The translations under genes and the position numbers were made by a program. From the NCBI GenBank assembly GCA_038380435.1, contig JAWZYU010000019.1, forward strand, positions 33,629,801-33,693,800: DNA of 64,000 bases, read 5' to 3'. Positions within the stretch are counted from its first letter, which is position 1; each line of letters opens with the position of its first letter. Below the pieces are notes generated by a model. That model worked only from the letters and a program-made list of their open reading frames with translations. It had not been told where the DNA came from and did not search any database. Shown one piece after another: positions 23,208 to 34,599 of this stretch. The DNA comes from Ryuthela nishihirai (Eukaryota; Arthropoda; Arachnida; Araneae; Heptathelidae).

Positions 23208-23779
23208 GGGGTTCTCGGTATAAAGTTTTGGGGTATAGTCGCTCAAAAAAATATCCGAACACTATGGTTGATTACAGAATTCAGAAAAAATATCTCGCAA
23301 CGATTTTTTTAGAAGTTAGTGATCTAGCAGCCTTTGTGCCAGATCACTAATTTAAAAAAAAATCGTTGCCAGATATGTTTTCTGAATTCTGTAATCAACC
23401 ATAGTGTTCGGATATTTTTTTGAGCGACTGTACGCCGTAAGAGCTAAAAAGTCGCTAAGTTGGCCCCAACCATTGATGAACTGTGCAAGCGTAAACAAGC
23501 GCAACCATTTCACTGATCACCCAGTAAAATGTTTATAATTTTATAAGATTTACTAAATTGTTTATGTCAATTTTTGTGTTTATCAATATATGTAATTTAT
23601 GAATACAAAATTTAATGTGTATGTGTTTTATTTTATTCCCATTGTTATACTATAATTATAGTTTTATCTATCTATACAAGGGGTAATCTATCTATACAAG
23701 GTATCTATCTATACAAGGGGGCCAGTTACATAAACATTTCCAGGGGGTACTGAAGCATAAAAGGCTGAGAACCACTGCC
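23208..23779. mobile_element. hAT-type MITE carrying a nested MITE
   Basis: The ends read 'ggggttctcgg' and '...gctgagaaccactgcc', matching the hAT-type terminal motif, and the element is flanked by an exact 8 bp duplication 'atagaata' (23200-23207 and 23780-23787), which is diagnostic of hAT insertion. A shorter relative lies at 45351-45525 with the same interior order ('gtacgccgt', 'gttatactataa', 'ctatctatacaagggg', 'acatttccagggggtac'). Here the 'tatctatctatacaagg' motif is repeated three times. Confidence 0.85.
23236..23430. mobile_element. Mariner/Tc1-type MITE, 195 bp hairpin
   Basis: Almost the whole element is two inverted arms of about 85-90 bp ('agtcgctcaaaaaaatatcc' outermost) around 'agcagcctttgtgcc'. 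It is flanked by TA on both sides (23234-23235 and 23431-23432). Comparison with the 45351 hAT copy shows exactly this block is extra. It is non-coding and would need a transposase in trans. Confidence 0.85.
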
Positions 23780-24506
23780 ATAGAATAATCATTGAAAATG
23801 TAGTTGACTGTAATTGAAGAGTCTGGTCCAGATGTTATCTCAGATAATGTTTTGAGGAGGTTGTGGGTTCAGATCCCACCCGACTAATGACAATTTTTAC
23901 ACTACATTATTCTAACAAATTACTAAATTCTGTTATTGTAACAACAATGCTTACGCTCGATTCTCGGCGTGTTGGTTTAAAAAATAAAAATACCCTGCCG
24001 TTTGACGCGGGCTGGCCGTGTGCTAAACTGGAAGGTGCCATCAGGACCAGAGTCTTCAATTACAGTCAATTACATTTCCAATGACTTTTTTATGATTTAA
24101 TGCTTAAAGCCACTAATAGAGTATGGTTATTCGGCTTCCGGTAGCTCAGTGGTGAGAATGTTATCAGGAGGCCGTGGGTTCAGAGCAACCCCCCAACCCC
24201 GGCTAATGACAAATTTTCTTCTATGTTATTCTAACAAATTACTGCCAGGTGTGTATCTGAGAGATTCTATTATTGTGAATGAATATACTTTAGAAATCTC
24301 AATCAAATCTGTTTCAAACAATATCATTTGGGTATTTAGAAAGTTACATAAATTGGAACATTTAACAGCAAGAATACCAAATAATCGTTGTGAAAAGTTT
24401 ATAAAAACAAGTTAAAACGAAACCCATGACCGTTATACTATTAGTTTTTTTTTTACTCGTTCACGTAATAGTTATGTTAATTTTCACCAATAGTGAATAA
24501 TTCTTT

Positions 24507-24716
24507 AAATATAAAAAATAAATACCCCCTCAAGCAGTTGTTTGCCACAGAGGTCTGACAGGAGCCAATCAGTTTATATGCCATAGTAGAAGGTCTGAGA
24601 GGATGGCAGGCCCTCAGCAGAAAAACGACACAGACAGCGTGCCTTAACCCGGGGCTCGAACCCAGGTCCCTTAGATCAGTAGCCAAGCGCGCTAACCACT
24701 CGGCCACGGGACGGCT
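24507..24716 (-). mobile_element. SINE-B copy with target-site duplication
   Basis: Full-length minus-strand copy from 'taccccctcaagcag' to 'cggccacgggacggct'. It is flanked by an 11 bp duplication with one mismatch (aataattcttt at 24496-24506, aacaattcttt at 24717-24727). It apparently inserted in a family D copy that continues at 24728. Confidence 0.85.
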
Positions 24717-24727
24717 AACAATTCTTT

Positions 24728-24905
24728 GCAGAACTTGATAAGTGTTTCAGTTCCCAGAACTCCTTAAATACTGAACGCATATTGGTGGAACTCGAGACGG
24801 AAGTATATTTGATTGAGGTATTTAAATTATCTTTAGTCATATTTTTTTTTCATAAAAAGCTTATTTAAAGAGTCACTGAATTCTGTTTCTGATTTACTAT
24901 TGACT
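24728..24905. mobile_element. Family D right-arm fragment
   Basis: Motifs 'ccttaaatactgaacgcat', 'aactcgagacgg', 'atctttagtcatattttttt' and 'tcataaaaagc' follow the order of the D right arm. The left arm is not evident. Confidence 0.45.
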
Positions 24906-25567
24906 TAATAAGCAGCTGTACCTAGAAGAGCGGCCGATCAGTGTGTAATAAACTGATTTTGTCAATTCATAAAATTACTTGTTAGTGTATACAATGTTCA
25001 TGGAGTTGTGAAAGTATAACATAGTAGTTCACTTTTGGAAAGGTGAATTAACGCTCACAGGGCCATCAAATATTTAATAGCCTAAATCATATCCAGGGAT
25101 TTCTAACATAGGCGACGGAGCCTTATCCGGTTAATTGTTATCGAAGTATATGAATTAATGTAGATAGTATACGACCTAAGGATTGTTAATCAATAATTAA
25201 TAAGGAAACAAACAACAACCAAAACTTGATTTTGGGAAATCTTAGTAACTAGAAGAAAAACGGACATTTGCGCTAACATTGAATTATTAGTAATACAGAA
25301 AAGGCATCAGTATTCAATGTTGACTATTTTACCTCAATTCAACACATTTCTACCACCCCATGGATTAAACGGTCAGTTCATCTAGGCGCATAGGGCTCGC
25401 AGAAGGTTGGGGAAAGAAGACATATTTAATAGTTGTTAGGAGACAGCTTGTCGTTAAGGTCATCCACCGTATTCTTTAAGAATAAGTAGTTACATAGATA
25501 TATATATAGTATGGTTCTCCCATACTATACACATCTATACAACATCTACACAACTCTTACCCAATGA
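24906..25567. other. AT-rich sequence, nothing recognised
   Basis: No ORF or repeat family supported. A short (TA)n tract lies near 25500. Confidence 0.4.
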
Positions 25568-25948
25568 AGGAGCGGGATGGCATAGTCGGTAGCGCTCCAG
25601 GCTAGTATTCTACAGTTCCCTGGTTTGGGTTTACCTGGGCCAGCATTGAGATTTATCTCCGCAAAACTGCCCACTGTCAGTAGGGCACACCGATGGGTTG
25701 GAAAAGCCACCGTCCATTGGATGGGACGTTAAGTCGTGGCTTCATGTGGGAGAGCCATACCCTGTGTTTTGAAGAAGAAGCTGGATGTCCTTGACGGGAA
25801 GCTACCACCTGTCTCCCAACAGCTGTTACAGTGGGTCCCACTCCCCCAAACTTCTCTGAGCATTAGGGGTCTTTGTGACCTGGCCATTTAGCCCATTGTG
25901 TGCAAAAAAAAGTGCAGCTCATAGGTAAAATCAACCCAACCTATGCGA
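25568..25948 (+). mobile_element. SINE-A, moderately old copy
   Basis: The head 'tggcatagtcggtagcgctc' is followed by the complete body to 'gtgcagctcataggtaaaat' and 'caacccaacc'. The B box is damaged ('ggtttgggttt'). No clear target-site duplication. Confidence 0.8.
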
Positions 25949-26349
25949 TGAACGATAGTCTTTCCAAGATCATCGGTTTCCCTTTCCTCACAGAGGGCAA
26001 ATTCGAGGTTTAGCGGAAAACAATTTAACTCAGGAACAGTGTTGACTCTAACTGAGGAATGTTTGAATTGTACACTAATCTACTAATTTGTATTCTGACT
26101 TTCAAGAAAGTTTTAGAGTAATGTTTCGTATAAAAACATGATTTCAGAAGTACAAAATATTTTCAGTTTAAAAAAATCTCTTCTTTATTCAACCAATAGT
26201 AAATAAACAGAATTTACTGTTGACACAAAAGTCAGTGAATCACTAAATAGTTTTATTTTTTGGGGAAAAATGATTTTGCTAATTCGCAGAACTTGAATAT
26301 ATGTATCTCCCCAGATTCATGCCAGAGTATGTTTTCGCACAGTGTGTGT
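25949..26349. other. No recognisable feature
   Basis: AT-rich. The minus ORF overlapping its right end is explained by the MITE at 26358. Confidence 0.4.
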
Positions 26350-26357
26350 TGTTAGAG

Positions 26358-26537
26358 CAGTGTTTTTCAAACTTTTTTAACCGCGACCCACAATAAGAAA
26401 TACATTTTACATTGCAACCCAGTTTGCGAGATCCACTCTGATATTTTCTATTCCATTTAAAAAAATTCTGGTCGCGACTCTCTAAATTGATTTCCCGACC
26501 CACTAATGGGTCGCAACTCGCAATTTGAAAAACGCTA
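26358..26537. mobile_element. hAT-type MITE, 180 bp
   Basis: Terminal inverted repeats 'cagtgtttttcaaac' and '...tttgaaaaacgcta', with internal 'cgcgaccca' and 'tgggtcgc'. The flanks 'tgttagag' and 'tgttgaag' agree at 6 of 8 positions, fitting an aged 8 bp hAT target-site duplication. Non-coding. Confidence 0.75.
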
Positions 26538-26545
26538 TGTTGAAG

Positions 26546-27894
26546 CTCTTTGGCATGAATTTGGAGAGACGTAGCTTCTTAACTTTTTTTTTTTAACTAT
26601 TAGAGTTAAATATAACTCTCTTTTTTTCATTTCACAAGAGCGAATGGAGCTTAGATTAAAATAAAAATATTTCATTCAGATCAGATGTATAAAAAAAAGC
26701 ATTAACACCTACATGATTTTGTTGAACAAAATGAAAGCGTTTTCTTAGTAATGTGTTAATATTTTAAAAATATTTCACTTACAAAACTCTCTCAAACAAC
26801 GATCTGAAAGCAATTTGAATACAGCATTATTTTTAACATTTGTACCGAACCATTGTTATTTTTAACATTTGTTCCTTTAAGTTTAGTTTTTCTCATTTTA
26901 TCAAAGAAGCTAAGAGGCGAAAGTAAAATTTTTTCAATGCTTTCGTGATAACAGGAGAAAACATTTTGCGTTCAAAGTTTTAATAACTTAAGGTCAAATT
27001 TAAAAGAGCATTTAAGAGTGGAAAATATTGAACCAATGATTTAAAAAAGTAAATGAAATATAATTGTATTTCAACGTATATAATATTTAGCTATTTTCAC
27101 TTTGTTATTAACTATATTTTGATTATAAACTGTTTATAAATTATCTGTAATATATTTTATGTACAAATTGGAATATTTTAAGCTTTTGCAGATAAGCTTA
27201 TAGCTTTTCAGGTTACCATGTCTAAAATATGTACATTGTGTAAATTATTTAAACAATTTTTTCCAAAAAAAAAAAAAGAAATGATTTATTAATCAGACAC
27301 CATAGTTTACAACAGCACATATTCTCAATCCAACACCGGTAAAGTCATCTACAAAAATGACATATATTACTTCGGTAAACACAAAAGAATCGTATCCTAA
27401 ATAAGTATACATTTTTATAGCAGCCAGAAAAGTCGTACTGCGACTTCTTTGCACATTGTTAACAAGACTGCATAAAGATACTTCAAAGCAGGAAAGATAC
27501 TTAATCAGAAGTTAGAAAGATCGTAGCACAACACACTTTCTCAATCAGACACTAGAGAGATCATACCATGAAACGGGATAGATGCTTATTCAGACAGGAA
27601 AATGTTCACAGCTCAAAAGAGCCCACATGTTTAAGCAGCCACTAGATATATAGTAGCCCGAAGCCTTCATTTGCTGTAAGAAACCAAGGTTTGCTTTCAA
27701 TGTAAACCGCTTATCACTTGCAATCATCCACCTAAATGTCTAATTTCGTGCATTAATTGACAGTTCTCTTTTTTTCAGTTTTACCATTTTCCAAATTTAG
27801 AGACCTCTTACAGTAGAAATTAGCACTATTCATTTCTTCTATGAAGCACTTTTTCATTCACAATGTGCTTAAATATCCAGGTCACAAGAACCCC
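26546..27894. other. AT-rich region; degenerate tandem repeat at 27285-27665
   Basis: Mostly unstructured A/T sequence. Within 27285-27665, variants of 'ttaatcagacactagaaaga' followed by 'atcgta' recur at roughly 50-60 base intervals, suggesting an eroded minisatellite. No gene seen. Confidence 0.4.
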
Positions 27895-28250
27895 TAAGCT
27901 CAGAGATTCACTGGACTGACTCGCAATCTGCAGTTTTCAACGTTCGAATCCTACCTATGCCAACGTTGAGATTTAGCTCCGCTAAACTTCCACCCTGACC
28001 TCGGTCAGAAATGGAATACCGATGGGCTTGGAAAGTCCGCCGTCCGTCGGATGAGTCGTAAAGTCGTGACTCCTTATGCAGGAGAGACATGCCCTATGCA
28101 CGCTAAAGAGCAAACTGGCTGGTTTTGAGGGAGGCTTCCATCTGTATACTAACTGTCTGCTAGGTCCCCATCCCCGAGCCTTCTCTGAGCCCTTGGGCTC
28201 TTTGTGACCTGGCCATTTAGCAAAAAAGTGCCACCCAGAGGTAAACCAAC
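27895..28250 (+). mobile_element. SINE-A, old copy
   Basis: The head is badly eroded, but 'ctcgcaatctgcag', 'caacgttgagatttagctcc', 'gatgggcttggaaagtccgc' and 'ctttgtgacctggccattta' follow in family order. Confidence 0.75.
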
Positions 28251-28636
28251 TAAACCCTATTCGTTAAAATAAGATATCGGAATATTACTCTCCACCCGTC
28301 AAATTGGTGCACAATTCAGATTGAACACCTGGGCAACTCACCCATCTCAATTTCCTTCACATGAAATGCCCCTCCCTCTAATCACCACCTCCCAACGTAA
28401 ATCAAATAAAAAAAAAATCAAACAATGTCAAGCACATCATAGAGAGTCTGACATGCAACAACGAATTAAGAACGGAGTCTTTTTTTTGATACTTTTTAAA
28501 CCGCCATTAAGCATTAATGCATGTCTTCTCGGGAGCAATTTATCAAGGTGGTTTTAATTACAGCGCCCCATGCCGTGTCTAACGTTCAATACTTCCGACA
28601 TGGAAAAAATCACCAGACAAAAAAATAAAACTCTAT
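28251..28636. other. No recognisable feature
   Basis: Mixed composition. A 78-codon plus ORF (28321-28557) is poly-Lys/Asn-rich at its centre and unrecognised. Confidence 0.35.
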
Positions 28637-28762
28637 TTAATGAGTTGATTGTTCTAGCTCTTGATTCGGAGTGATAGAACCTGTCTCGAGAGGAGAGTTC
28701 GTTAACTGATACGTATGCCAATATTCTGCGCAGAAGCAAAAGAAACCGGCGTGAGCTCTGTA
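28637..28762 (+). repeat. Dispersed repeat E, copy 1
   Basis: About 125 bp shared with 29917-30026: 'gtgatagaacctgtct', 'gagaggagagtt', 'gatacgtatgcca' and 'gcagaagcaaaagaaa' in the same order. This copy has 'cgttaac' extra between two blocks. Not coding as far as I can see. Confidence 0.65.
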
Positions 28763-29265
28763 ATTCTCTAGCTAGTGTTTGAAAGTATGCGTAGAACGTA
28801 TTTATGTCTGGAATCAGAGCTTTCCCCTTTCTTTAAACTGCTGCACGTATCGGGATCTGTAGAATGAAACAATGATCACGATCTGGCAATTAGTCGAGAA
28901 GTATGTTTACTAACTCTATTTGCTTTTAAAAAGATTTATTGTTGTATACGATTTCGTTTTCTTAGCTTTTCTGATTCCCTATTTTGGCCTGCATCGATTC
29001 GAGAAAACTTGGGTCATGTTACATGGTCGGAAAGCCAGCAATTAAAGTCTGTGAGTAGCTATTTGATTTTCTGGTGCATGCCGTTTAAAGACATGAAAGA
29101 ATTTGAGATTCAAGGCGTTGCTCTTTACAGGCGTTGCGGAGGGTTATTGAAGTTTAAGAGTGATCTTACACACTGGCATCTGAATGAGTCTAAATTCTAA
29201 TGAGTGTAATTTAGTTATACCTGAGATCACCGAGGAAAGCGAAATGATGCTTATATAACACTATG
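28763..29265. other. No recognisable feature
   Basis: T-rich sequence, with an unrecognised 63-codon plus ORF at 29009-29200. No splice or promoter support found. Confidence 0.35.
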
Positions 29266-29628
29266 AGTTTCTTCAGTTGGTAGCTTGCCAAGCTCGTATT
29301 CTATAGTTCCCAAGTTCGAGTCCCAGGCTGGGCTTGGGTTGAGGTCTATCTCCGCAAAACTCCCCGCCCTCGGTCAGTAGGGGTCACCGATAGTCTTGGA
29401 AAGGCGGCAGTCCGTCGGATGGGACGTTAAGCCGTTTCGTCGTGTGCTGTAAAGCACGTTAAAGGACAAGCTGAATAGCTTTGACGGGAGGTTACCATCT
29501 GTCTCCCAACAGCTGTTCCAGTGGATCCCCTCTCCTCAACCTTCTCTGAGCCTTCGGGGTACTTGTGACCTGGCCATTTAACCCATTGTGTGCAGAAAAA
29601 AGTGGCGCTCAGAGCTAAAACAACACAA
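29266..29628 (+). mobile_element. SINE-A copy, 5' end eroded
   Basis: From 'ttggtagcttgccaagctcg' and a good B box ('aagttcgagtcccag') through the whole body to 'gtggcgctcagagctaaaac'. No clean target-site duplication. Confidence 0.8.
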
Positions 29629-30190
29629 GACTTCAGAACCCATCATGGTTGGAGGTATGCACAAATTCATTTGCTAAGTGGATAATGGTTCTTTCGCTTA
29701 CACAGATACTAGACTTCAGGACCCGTTAGAATTAGGAGTAGTCAAAAGTTCTAGTGCTAAAGCGATAATGGCTTTCTCTCACAACATTTCAGAACCAATA
29801 AAAATTGGCGTATTCACAAATCTATGTGCAAGCGAAAAATGGCTCACACACAAATTTTCAGGAACCGTCAAGATTGGGATTATTGACAAGTCCTCTGCGA
29901 AGCAGATAGTGTCTTGAGTTTATTGTTCCAGCTCTCGATTCATTGTGATAGAACCTGTCTAGAGAGGAGAGTTGATACGTATGCCACTTTTCTACGCAGA
30001 AGCAAAAGAAAACGGCGTGAGCTCGGCTCTCACAAAAGACTTCAGGACCCCAAAAAATTGGGGATATTCGCAAGTTACGTGCCAAGCAAATAATGGCTTC
30101 CTTTCACACAAGACTTTAGGATCCATCAAGATTGGGGGTATTGACAATCCAATTGTTCATATGCCACGTGGATAATGATTCTCTCAGACG
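29629..30190 (+). repeat. Tandem repeat, about 60-84 bp unit, interrupted by repeat E
   Basis: Units begin with 'gacttcaggaccc'-type motifs at about 29631, 29711, 29788, 29847, 30039 and 30112, followed by 'aagattggggtattcacaa', 'gtgccaagc' and 'ataatggctttct'. Repeat E (29917-30026) sits inside a unit, so it is a later insertion. The 79-codon ORF at 29678-29917 is a product of the repeat. Confidence 0.7.
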
Positions 30191-30195
30191 CAAGT

Positions 30196-30575
30196 TAGAT
30201 TGTTTTACATCTGAGAGCACTTTTTTTTGCATACAATGGGCTAAATGGCCAAGTCACAAGGACCCCGAAAGTTCAGAGAAGGTTGGAGGAGGGAACCCAC
30301 TGGACAGCTTTTGAGAGACAGCTGGCAGCCTCCCCGTCAAGGACATCTAGCGTCTTCTTTAACATGCACAGGCTATAGCTGTCCCGCATACGGAGCCACG
30401 GCGTAACTTCATATCTGACGGATGGCGGCATTTGCAAGCTCATCGGTGTCCTCTGCTACAGAGGGCAGGACGTGGAGTTTTGCGGAGGTAAATCTCAACG
30501 CTGGGCCAGCTGGGACTCGAACTTTTAGAACTACAGATTTCGTGCCTGTCCGACTGAACCACCCCCACCCCTCAG
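30196..30575 (-). mobile_element. SINE-A, minus strand, old copy
   Basis: Begins with the tail side 'catctgagagcactttttttt' and runs through 'tttgcggaggtaaatctcaa' to a weak head. The B box, read on the minus strand, is mutated ('aagttcgagtccc'). Confidence 0.8.
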
Positions 30576-32175
30576 AAAGAAGAATATCCTTTTTGGAGAG
30601 AATTGGACTAGTTTATTATACTTAATATATGCTTGGAAAGTCAATTGTTAGAAAAAATGAGTCTCTTCTGTTCTACTGAATCTGAATATTTATTCAACAA
30701 TAGAGTAAACATTTAAAAAAATCTTTATCTCTACAATTTGAACTATGGAATTGTAATATGCATCTAGTTTCTAAATGTATTCAATTAATAACAAATGATA
30801 AAGCGGTAAAACGAATATTAAAATGGTTTAATGCACATGAAACAGGAAAAAATAATTCAAGTGCCTGTTTTAAATGTAGATTCCTGCTGTTGCTTTGCAA
30901 TGCATTTGCGTACATATTATTTACTCTTCAATCAAATAGGCAAGTATGTGAGACACAAGCATCAGTTCATCCTCTAACCATTAATCAATAAACTTCCTCC
31001 ACTCTCAAAAAATTCATCAATAATATTGACAGAGATGTTAATAACTTGAATACATTATAGAACAAGACTGAACGATTTGCATAATCCATATTGTAACATA
31101 TTCAAGTTAATGCGTTGCTTCAATAATAATTCATTACGAAGAAAACTTAAATACTGTAAAGTTCAAATTCTTTTTATAAACTTAATTACATCCATGCTAT
31201 TTCTTCAATTATAATAAAATAAATTAAAAGTGTTAGGAGCCATACATGAGAAAGAGATTTGGGCTTCTTTACAATTTATTTGTGTTTATTGATCATTTTT
31301 AATAATGCTACTCATATTCAATGACATGGATGAATTAAAAACAAAACTTGTTTAGTATTTGCTACTGTCAACCGGTAGCATAGTCAATAACTGGCTAGGC
31401 AACAACTAAGAGAGTTAGGCGATAATTGGATGTGTGGTAGAAAGGGTCAACAAAGTAATGCTTCTGTTTGTGATGGACTATGCATCTGAAAATGCTTGAC
31501 ATGGGTTATGCAGATCACTTATGCTTCTTCGCTAATCATATTCGATATATTAACATTTTCATCAATGCTATTGATGAATAGGATGAGAGTGGGGGAAGTT
31601 TATTGATGAACTGTGAGAAGATGAGGAGGAACTGATGCTTCAGACTCTTTGCTCAATGTGTTGTTATAAAATTGATCTCTCACTTTAAATCATCTCGACT
31701 CCTGTTTTGTGAACGATATTACTGACATTGAGGAACAGATTAACGACCATGTCATCTTGCAGATTGGACTAGAGGCGTATCCAAGAATTTTTTTGTGTGT
31801 GTGTGTGGGAGCAGATTTAACAGATGCGATATATCTTCTTGATATTCGTTTCAAATGCTTATCGCTTTTTTTATTGGTATTTTATTGTGTTTGATATTTG
31901 ATATATCACTCGAATCTTAATTTTACTTGCAGATGCGACAAATCCAGCACAAATAATCTAATTTCATGCAACTTGCTAAGCTCTTAGTTTAGGCAAATAG
32001 CAGTTTTAACGTATTCGTGATTGGTTGCAATGTTTACAAAACAGTAAACAATGATATTCTGGCATTTAGGAATTACTGCTTGCAAACAGACAGCAATAAA
32101 TTAGGAAATTAGAAGCAAAACATACATTCTAGAACAATGGAAAGCTCGTCTTCAAAGAGAATGATATTCGCTATT
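30576..32175. other. AT-rich region, no feature supported
   Basis: Over 1.5 kb of A/T-rich sequence with scattered short ORFs (for example 30758-30991) that show no recognised domain. No SINE or tandem repeat found. Confidence 0.4.
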
Positions 32176-32520
32176 TTTAGCACCCTCTAACGGTGGACAT
32201 TCGAACTAATGGATGGTTCGAAAATTATGCATAGTAATATTTCATTTAGCACTTATCCAACTATTTCGATTTATCTCTTAAAACGTAATAATTGCGTTCC
32301 CCCCAGGTATTGGGGAGGGGTAGAAGAACAAATCGATGGTGTAAGCTTAAATCCTTTGTTCATCACATAGTACCACGGAAATTTAGGATCTATGGAATCG
32401 TTTACAATATTCATTGGTTAAAAATTTTGCATTTTTCAAGTCTAGGAGTATCTAACGGAATCTCGTGCTAGAAGATTCGGAAGAATTCAAATCTTAATGT
32501 TTGATTTTTACCTATGTAAT
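32176..32520. repeat. Dispersed repeat F, single copy
   Basis: Shares 'caccctctaacNgtggNNattcgaactaNtgg' order, 'atctcttaaaNNg' and a following 'tttacaatattcattNNttaaaa' block with the tandem pair at 43757-44350. Diverged. Non-coding. Confidence 0.5.
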
Positions 32521-32954
32521 TCAAAAAGAAACTAGAATAATAACATATCTCCTCTGGAGAAAATGAAATGATCATTTTCAAATGAAATGAAATTTTAAAT
32601 TTTTTTTTAAATTTTGCACCCCTTAGCAGTACCTTAGCAGTATTATAACAGTAGTGATCTCTATAAAAAAAAGTTGGATGTCTACAGATGGCAAAGTGAA
32701 CATATTATCTCGATTTTTTAAATGAAATAAAAAGTAAAATCTTAAAAATACCTGCTTCTAAACTGAGGCGGATATTAAACGTACCTGGACTCGAAAGGGT
32801 TAATATATACAAATACTGGACTGAATGAATAATATACAAATACTGTATGAAAATACTGGACTGAATATGATGACACATTCCCATCATAAGTGTCAAATTC
32901 GAAGATCTGTCATTTCTGCCATAAGCTTTTTATCGGAAAAGACTAGATATATTT
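32521..32954. other. No recognisable feature
   Basis: A/T-rich. A short duplication 'aatatacaaatactg' occurs near 32807-32850. Confidence 0.35.
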
Positions 32955-33400
32955 AGGTCTCATTCAAATCTCTCTAAATCTCGATTTTCAATAATATTTG
33001 TTAGATATTTAAAGAGCTATGGAAGCTCCAATACTTAACAACAGCAAAGTCAAACCTAAAAAACTTGTGTAAATTTGACAATTATTGGAAGAAGAAGATT
33101 ACAATTGCACAAAATTCTCAAACATGCACTTAATTTTTTAAATGGTTTGAAATAACACCTTTTTTAATTAACTTCTGAGGGCAATTCTTATGATTGACAT
33201 CTCTGTTATTCAATATTCAAACTTCTATAATTCTTTAAGTACTGAAAGGATATTGTTCAAAATAGAAATTTAAACAGTTTAATTGACATCTTATATTTAT
33301 TATCAGTCTTATGTTTCCATAAAAATTTATTTAACCAGTTACGGAGCCTCGAATTTCGTTCTCCATTAACTATGATAATGTTTTCATTTTTTCTATCCAT
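32955..33400. mobile_element. Family D element, degraded copy
   Basis: Left-arm motifs ('aaatctcgattttcaataat', 'atttgttagatattt', 'gctatggaagctcc') and right-arm motifs ('caaacttctataattcttta', 'actgaaaggatattgttcaa', 'gtttccataaaaattt', 'cctcgaatttcg') face each other around an AT-rich loop. The element has accumulated many substitutions. Confidence 0.5.
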
Positions 33401-33769
33401 TGCCAGTATGCTATTAGCAATGTGGCATTACTCTTTAATAGAAAATTAATGGTTCAATTGGAATGAAACACATATGTTTTATGTTTCGAATGTTTTGAAT
33501 ATGGTGCCAAATATTTGTCAGAAAAATCCTTGTTTTTTTTTAATAATGTATTATTAACATTTGGAACATTTTTGATAATTTTTGGATCGTAGATCGTAAA
33601 AACATATTCGATGTACCGGGTAATAATTTTACCCCTAACCATCTCCATCATAAAGATATGCCTATTTGGCATGAGTAAGAACAAAATATATAAGTAAACC
33701 ACCCTTAGATGGGCCCCTAAGAGCAAACATAAGAAAAGCTAAAAATATCAGTAAAATTGCATAAGAAAC
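33401..33769 (-). other. Unrecognised 90-codon minus ORF
   Basis: An open frame at 33454-33726 (minus) begins MLLGAHLRVVYLYILFLL and is Lys/Asn-rich later. It lies just downstream of the Jockey-like remnant on the same strand and might be eroded 3' sequence of that element. I do not recognise a domain. Confidence 0.3.
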
Positions 33770-34215
33770 CTAAAACGGGTAGGTCTCCTCAGAGAACGCT
33801 ACCGTTTTAGGCCTCTTGTACTTGTTCAAAACAGTATGATCGTAAAGAATCAGAGAAGAAATAACCTCATTGGGATTATTACTTACAGCCTCAAAAAATC
33901 TTTTTGAGGTGCGTTTTATATGTATATATATATATGGTCGATGCCCAGGTCTGAAGTTGTCAGTGACAAACCAGGGGACATCGCCCACAGTTTTCAAAAT
34001 CTTGTTTTGTAAGACCTGAATCGTACGAATATTGGTGGGTGTAGTATTCGCTCATTATGGGTGAAGCATAGAGAATCACCGGTCTGATGATCATATCATA
34101 GAGTAAAAGCTTATGATTAATTATTAAAATGGATAATTTTTGAAAGAGGGAATTTCTACGAATAGTTTAATTTTAAAATTAAAAAAATTACCGGTATGTT
34201 TGATGCAAAAGATGT
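33770..34215 (-). pseudogene. Jockey-like LINE reverse-transcriptase C-terminal remnant
   Basis: Reading the minus strand from about 34215, the frames give 'HKLLLYDMIIRPVILYASPI', then after a frameshift 'KTVGDVPWFVTDN', then 'SKRFFEAVSNNPNEVISSL' and 'LNKYKRPKTVAF' before a stop. This order (the LLLY..IIRP..YASP block, the 'APWFV.N' block, the 'RFFE....HPN' block and 'KYKRP' near the end) is typical of the region after the reverse-transcriptase core in Jockey-clade non-LTR elements. The catalytic core itself is absent, so the copy is 5'-truncated and frameshifted. Clade assignment is from motif memory. Confidence 0.65.
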
Positions 34216-34599
34216 GATCAAAACTTGCAACCATCCAAAGAAATCTATGAAGAAAATGGACATTCACAACTCTTGTTAAATTATTCTGATAGAAGCCGGA
34301 AAAACCAAAACTAAACATAATAAACTAATATAATTTAAAGAGTTCCCTGCGTGATGGAATCTTGAACTAAATTAGATCTTAATTTCTGAAGACGACTATA
34401 ACTTCAATAATTCTGGATAATAGAGACATGAAACAGTGGAGGGGGGGGGACGCTAACTTAGTAGCAGTATGTGTCTATCCCATCACTCTTTGCTCCTGGT
34501 TTTAATTCAGATCAGGTGCTCTGCCCGTGGCATAGATTTAGTCAGCATCCGGTGGTTTATGGTCAAAGCGGGAGCAACAATACATAACAATGATTGCAG
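34216..34599. other. No gene; poly-G tract at about 34439
   Basis: A poly-G run followed by 'acgctaacttagtagcag' could be the remains of a SINE-A head (compare the poly-G head at 14967), but the following sequence does not match the body. Confidence 0.3.

Larger units (their letters stand above)
23060..24236. mobile_element. Inverted-repeat element with SINE-C-like arms, interrupted by other transposons
   Basis: Left arm: 23060-23207 continuing at 23788-23835. Right arm: about 24040-24236. Pairs include 'gttagaataatatagagg' with 'tctatgttattctaac', the tRNA-like cores, 'gccactaatagag', and 'gactgtaattgaagagtctg' with 'agagtcttcaattacagtca'. The right arm is uninterrupted, so the 23208-23787 block in the left arm is a later insertion. 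The loop (23836-24039) holds another partial tRNA-like copy. Confidence 0.75.
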
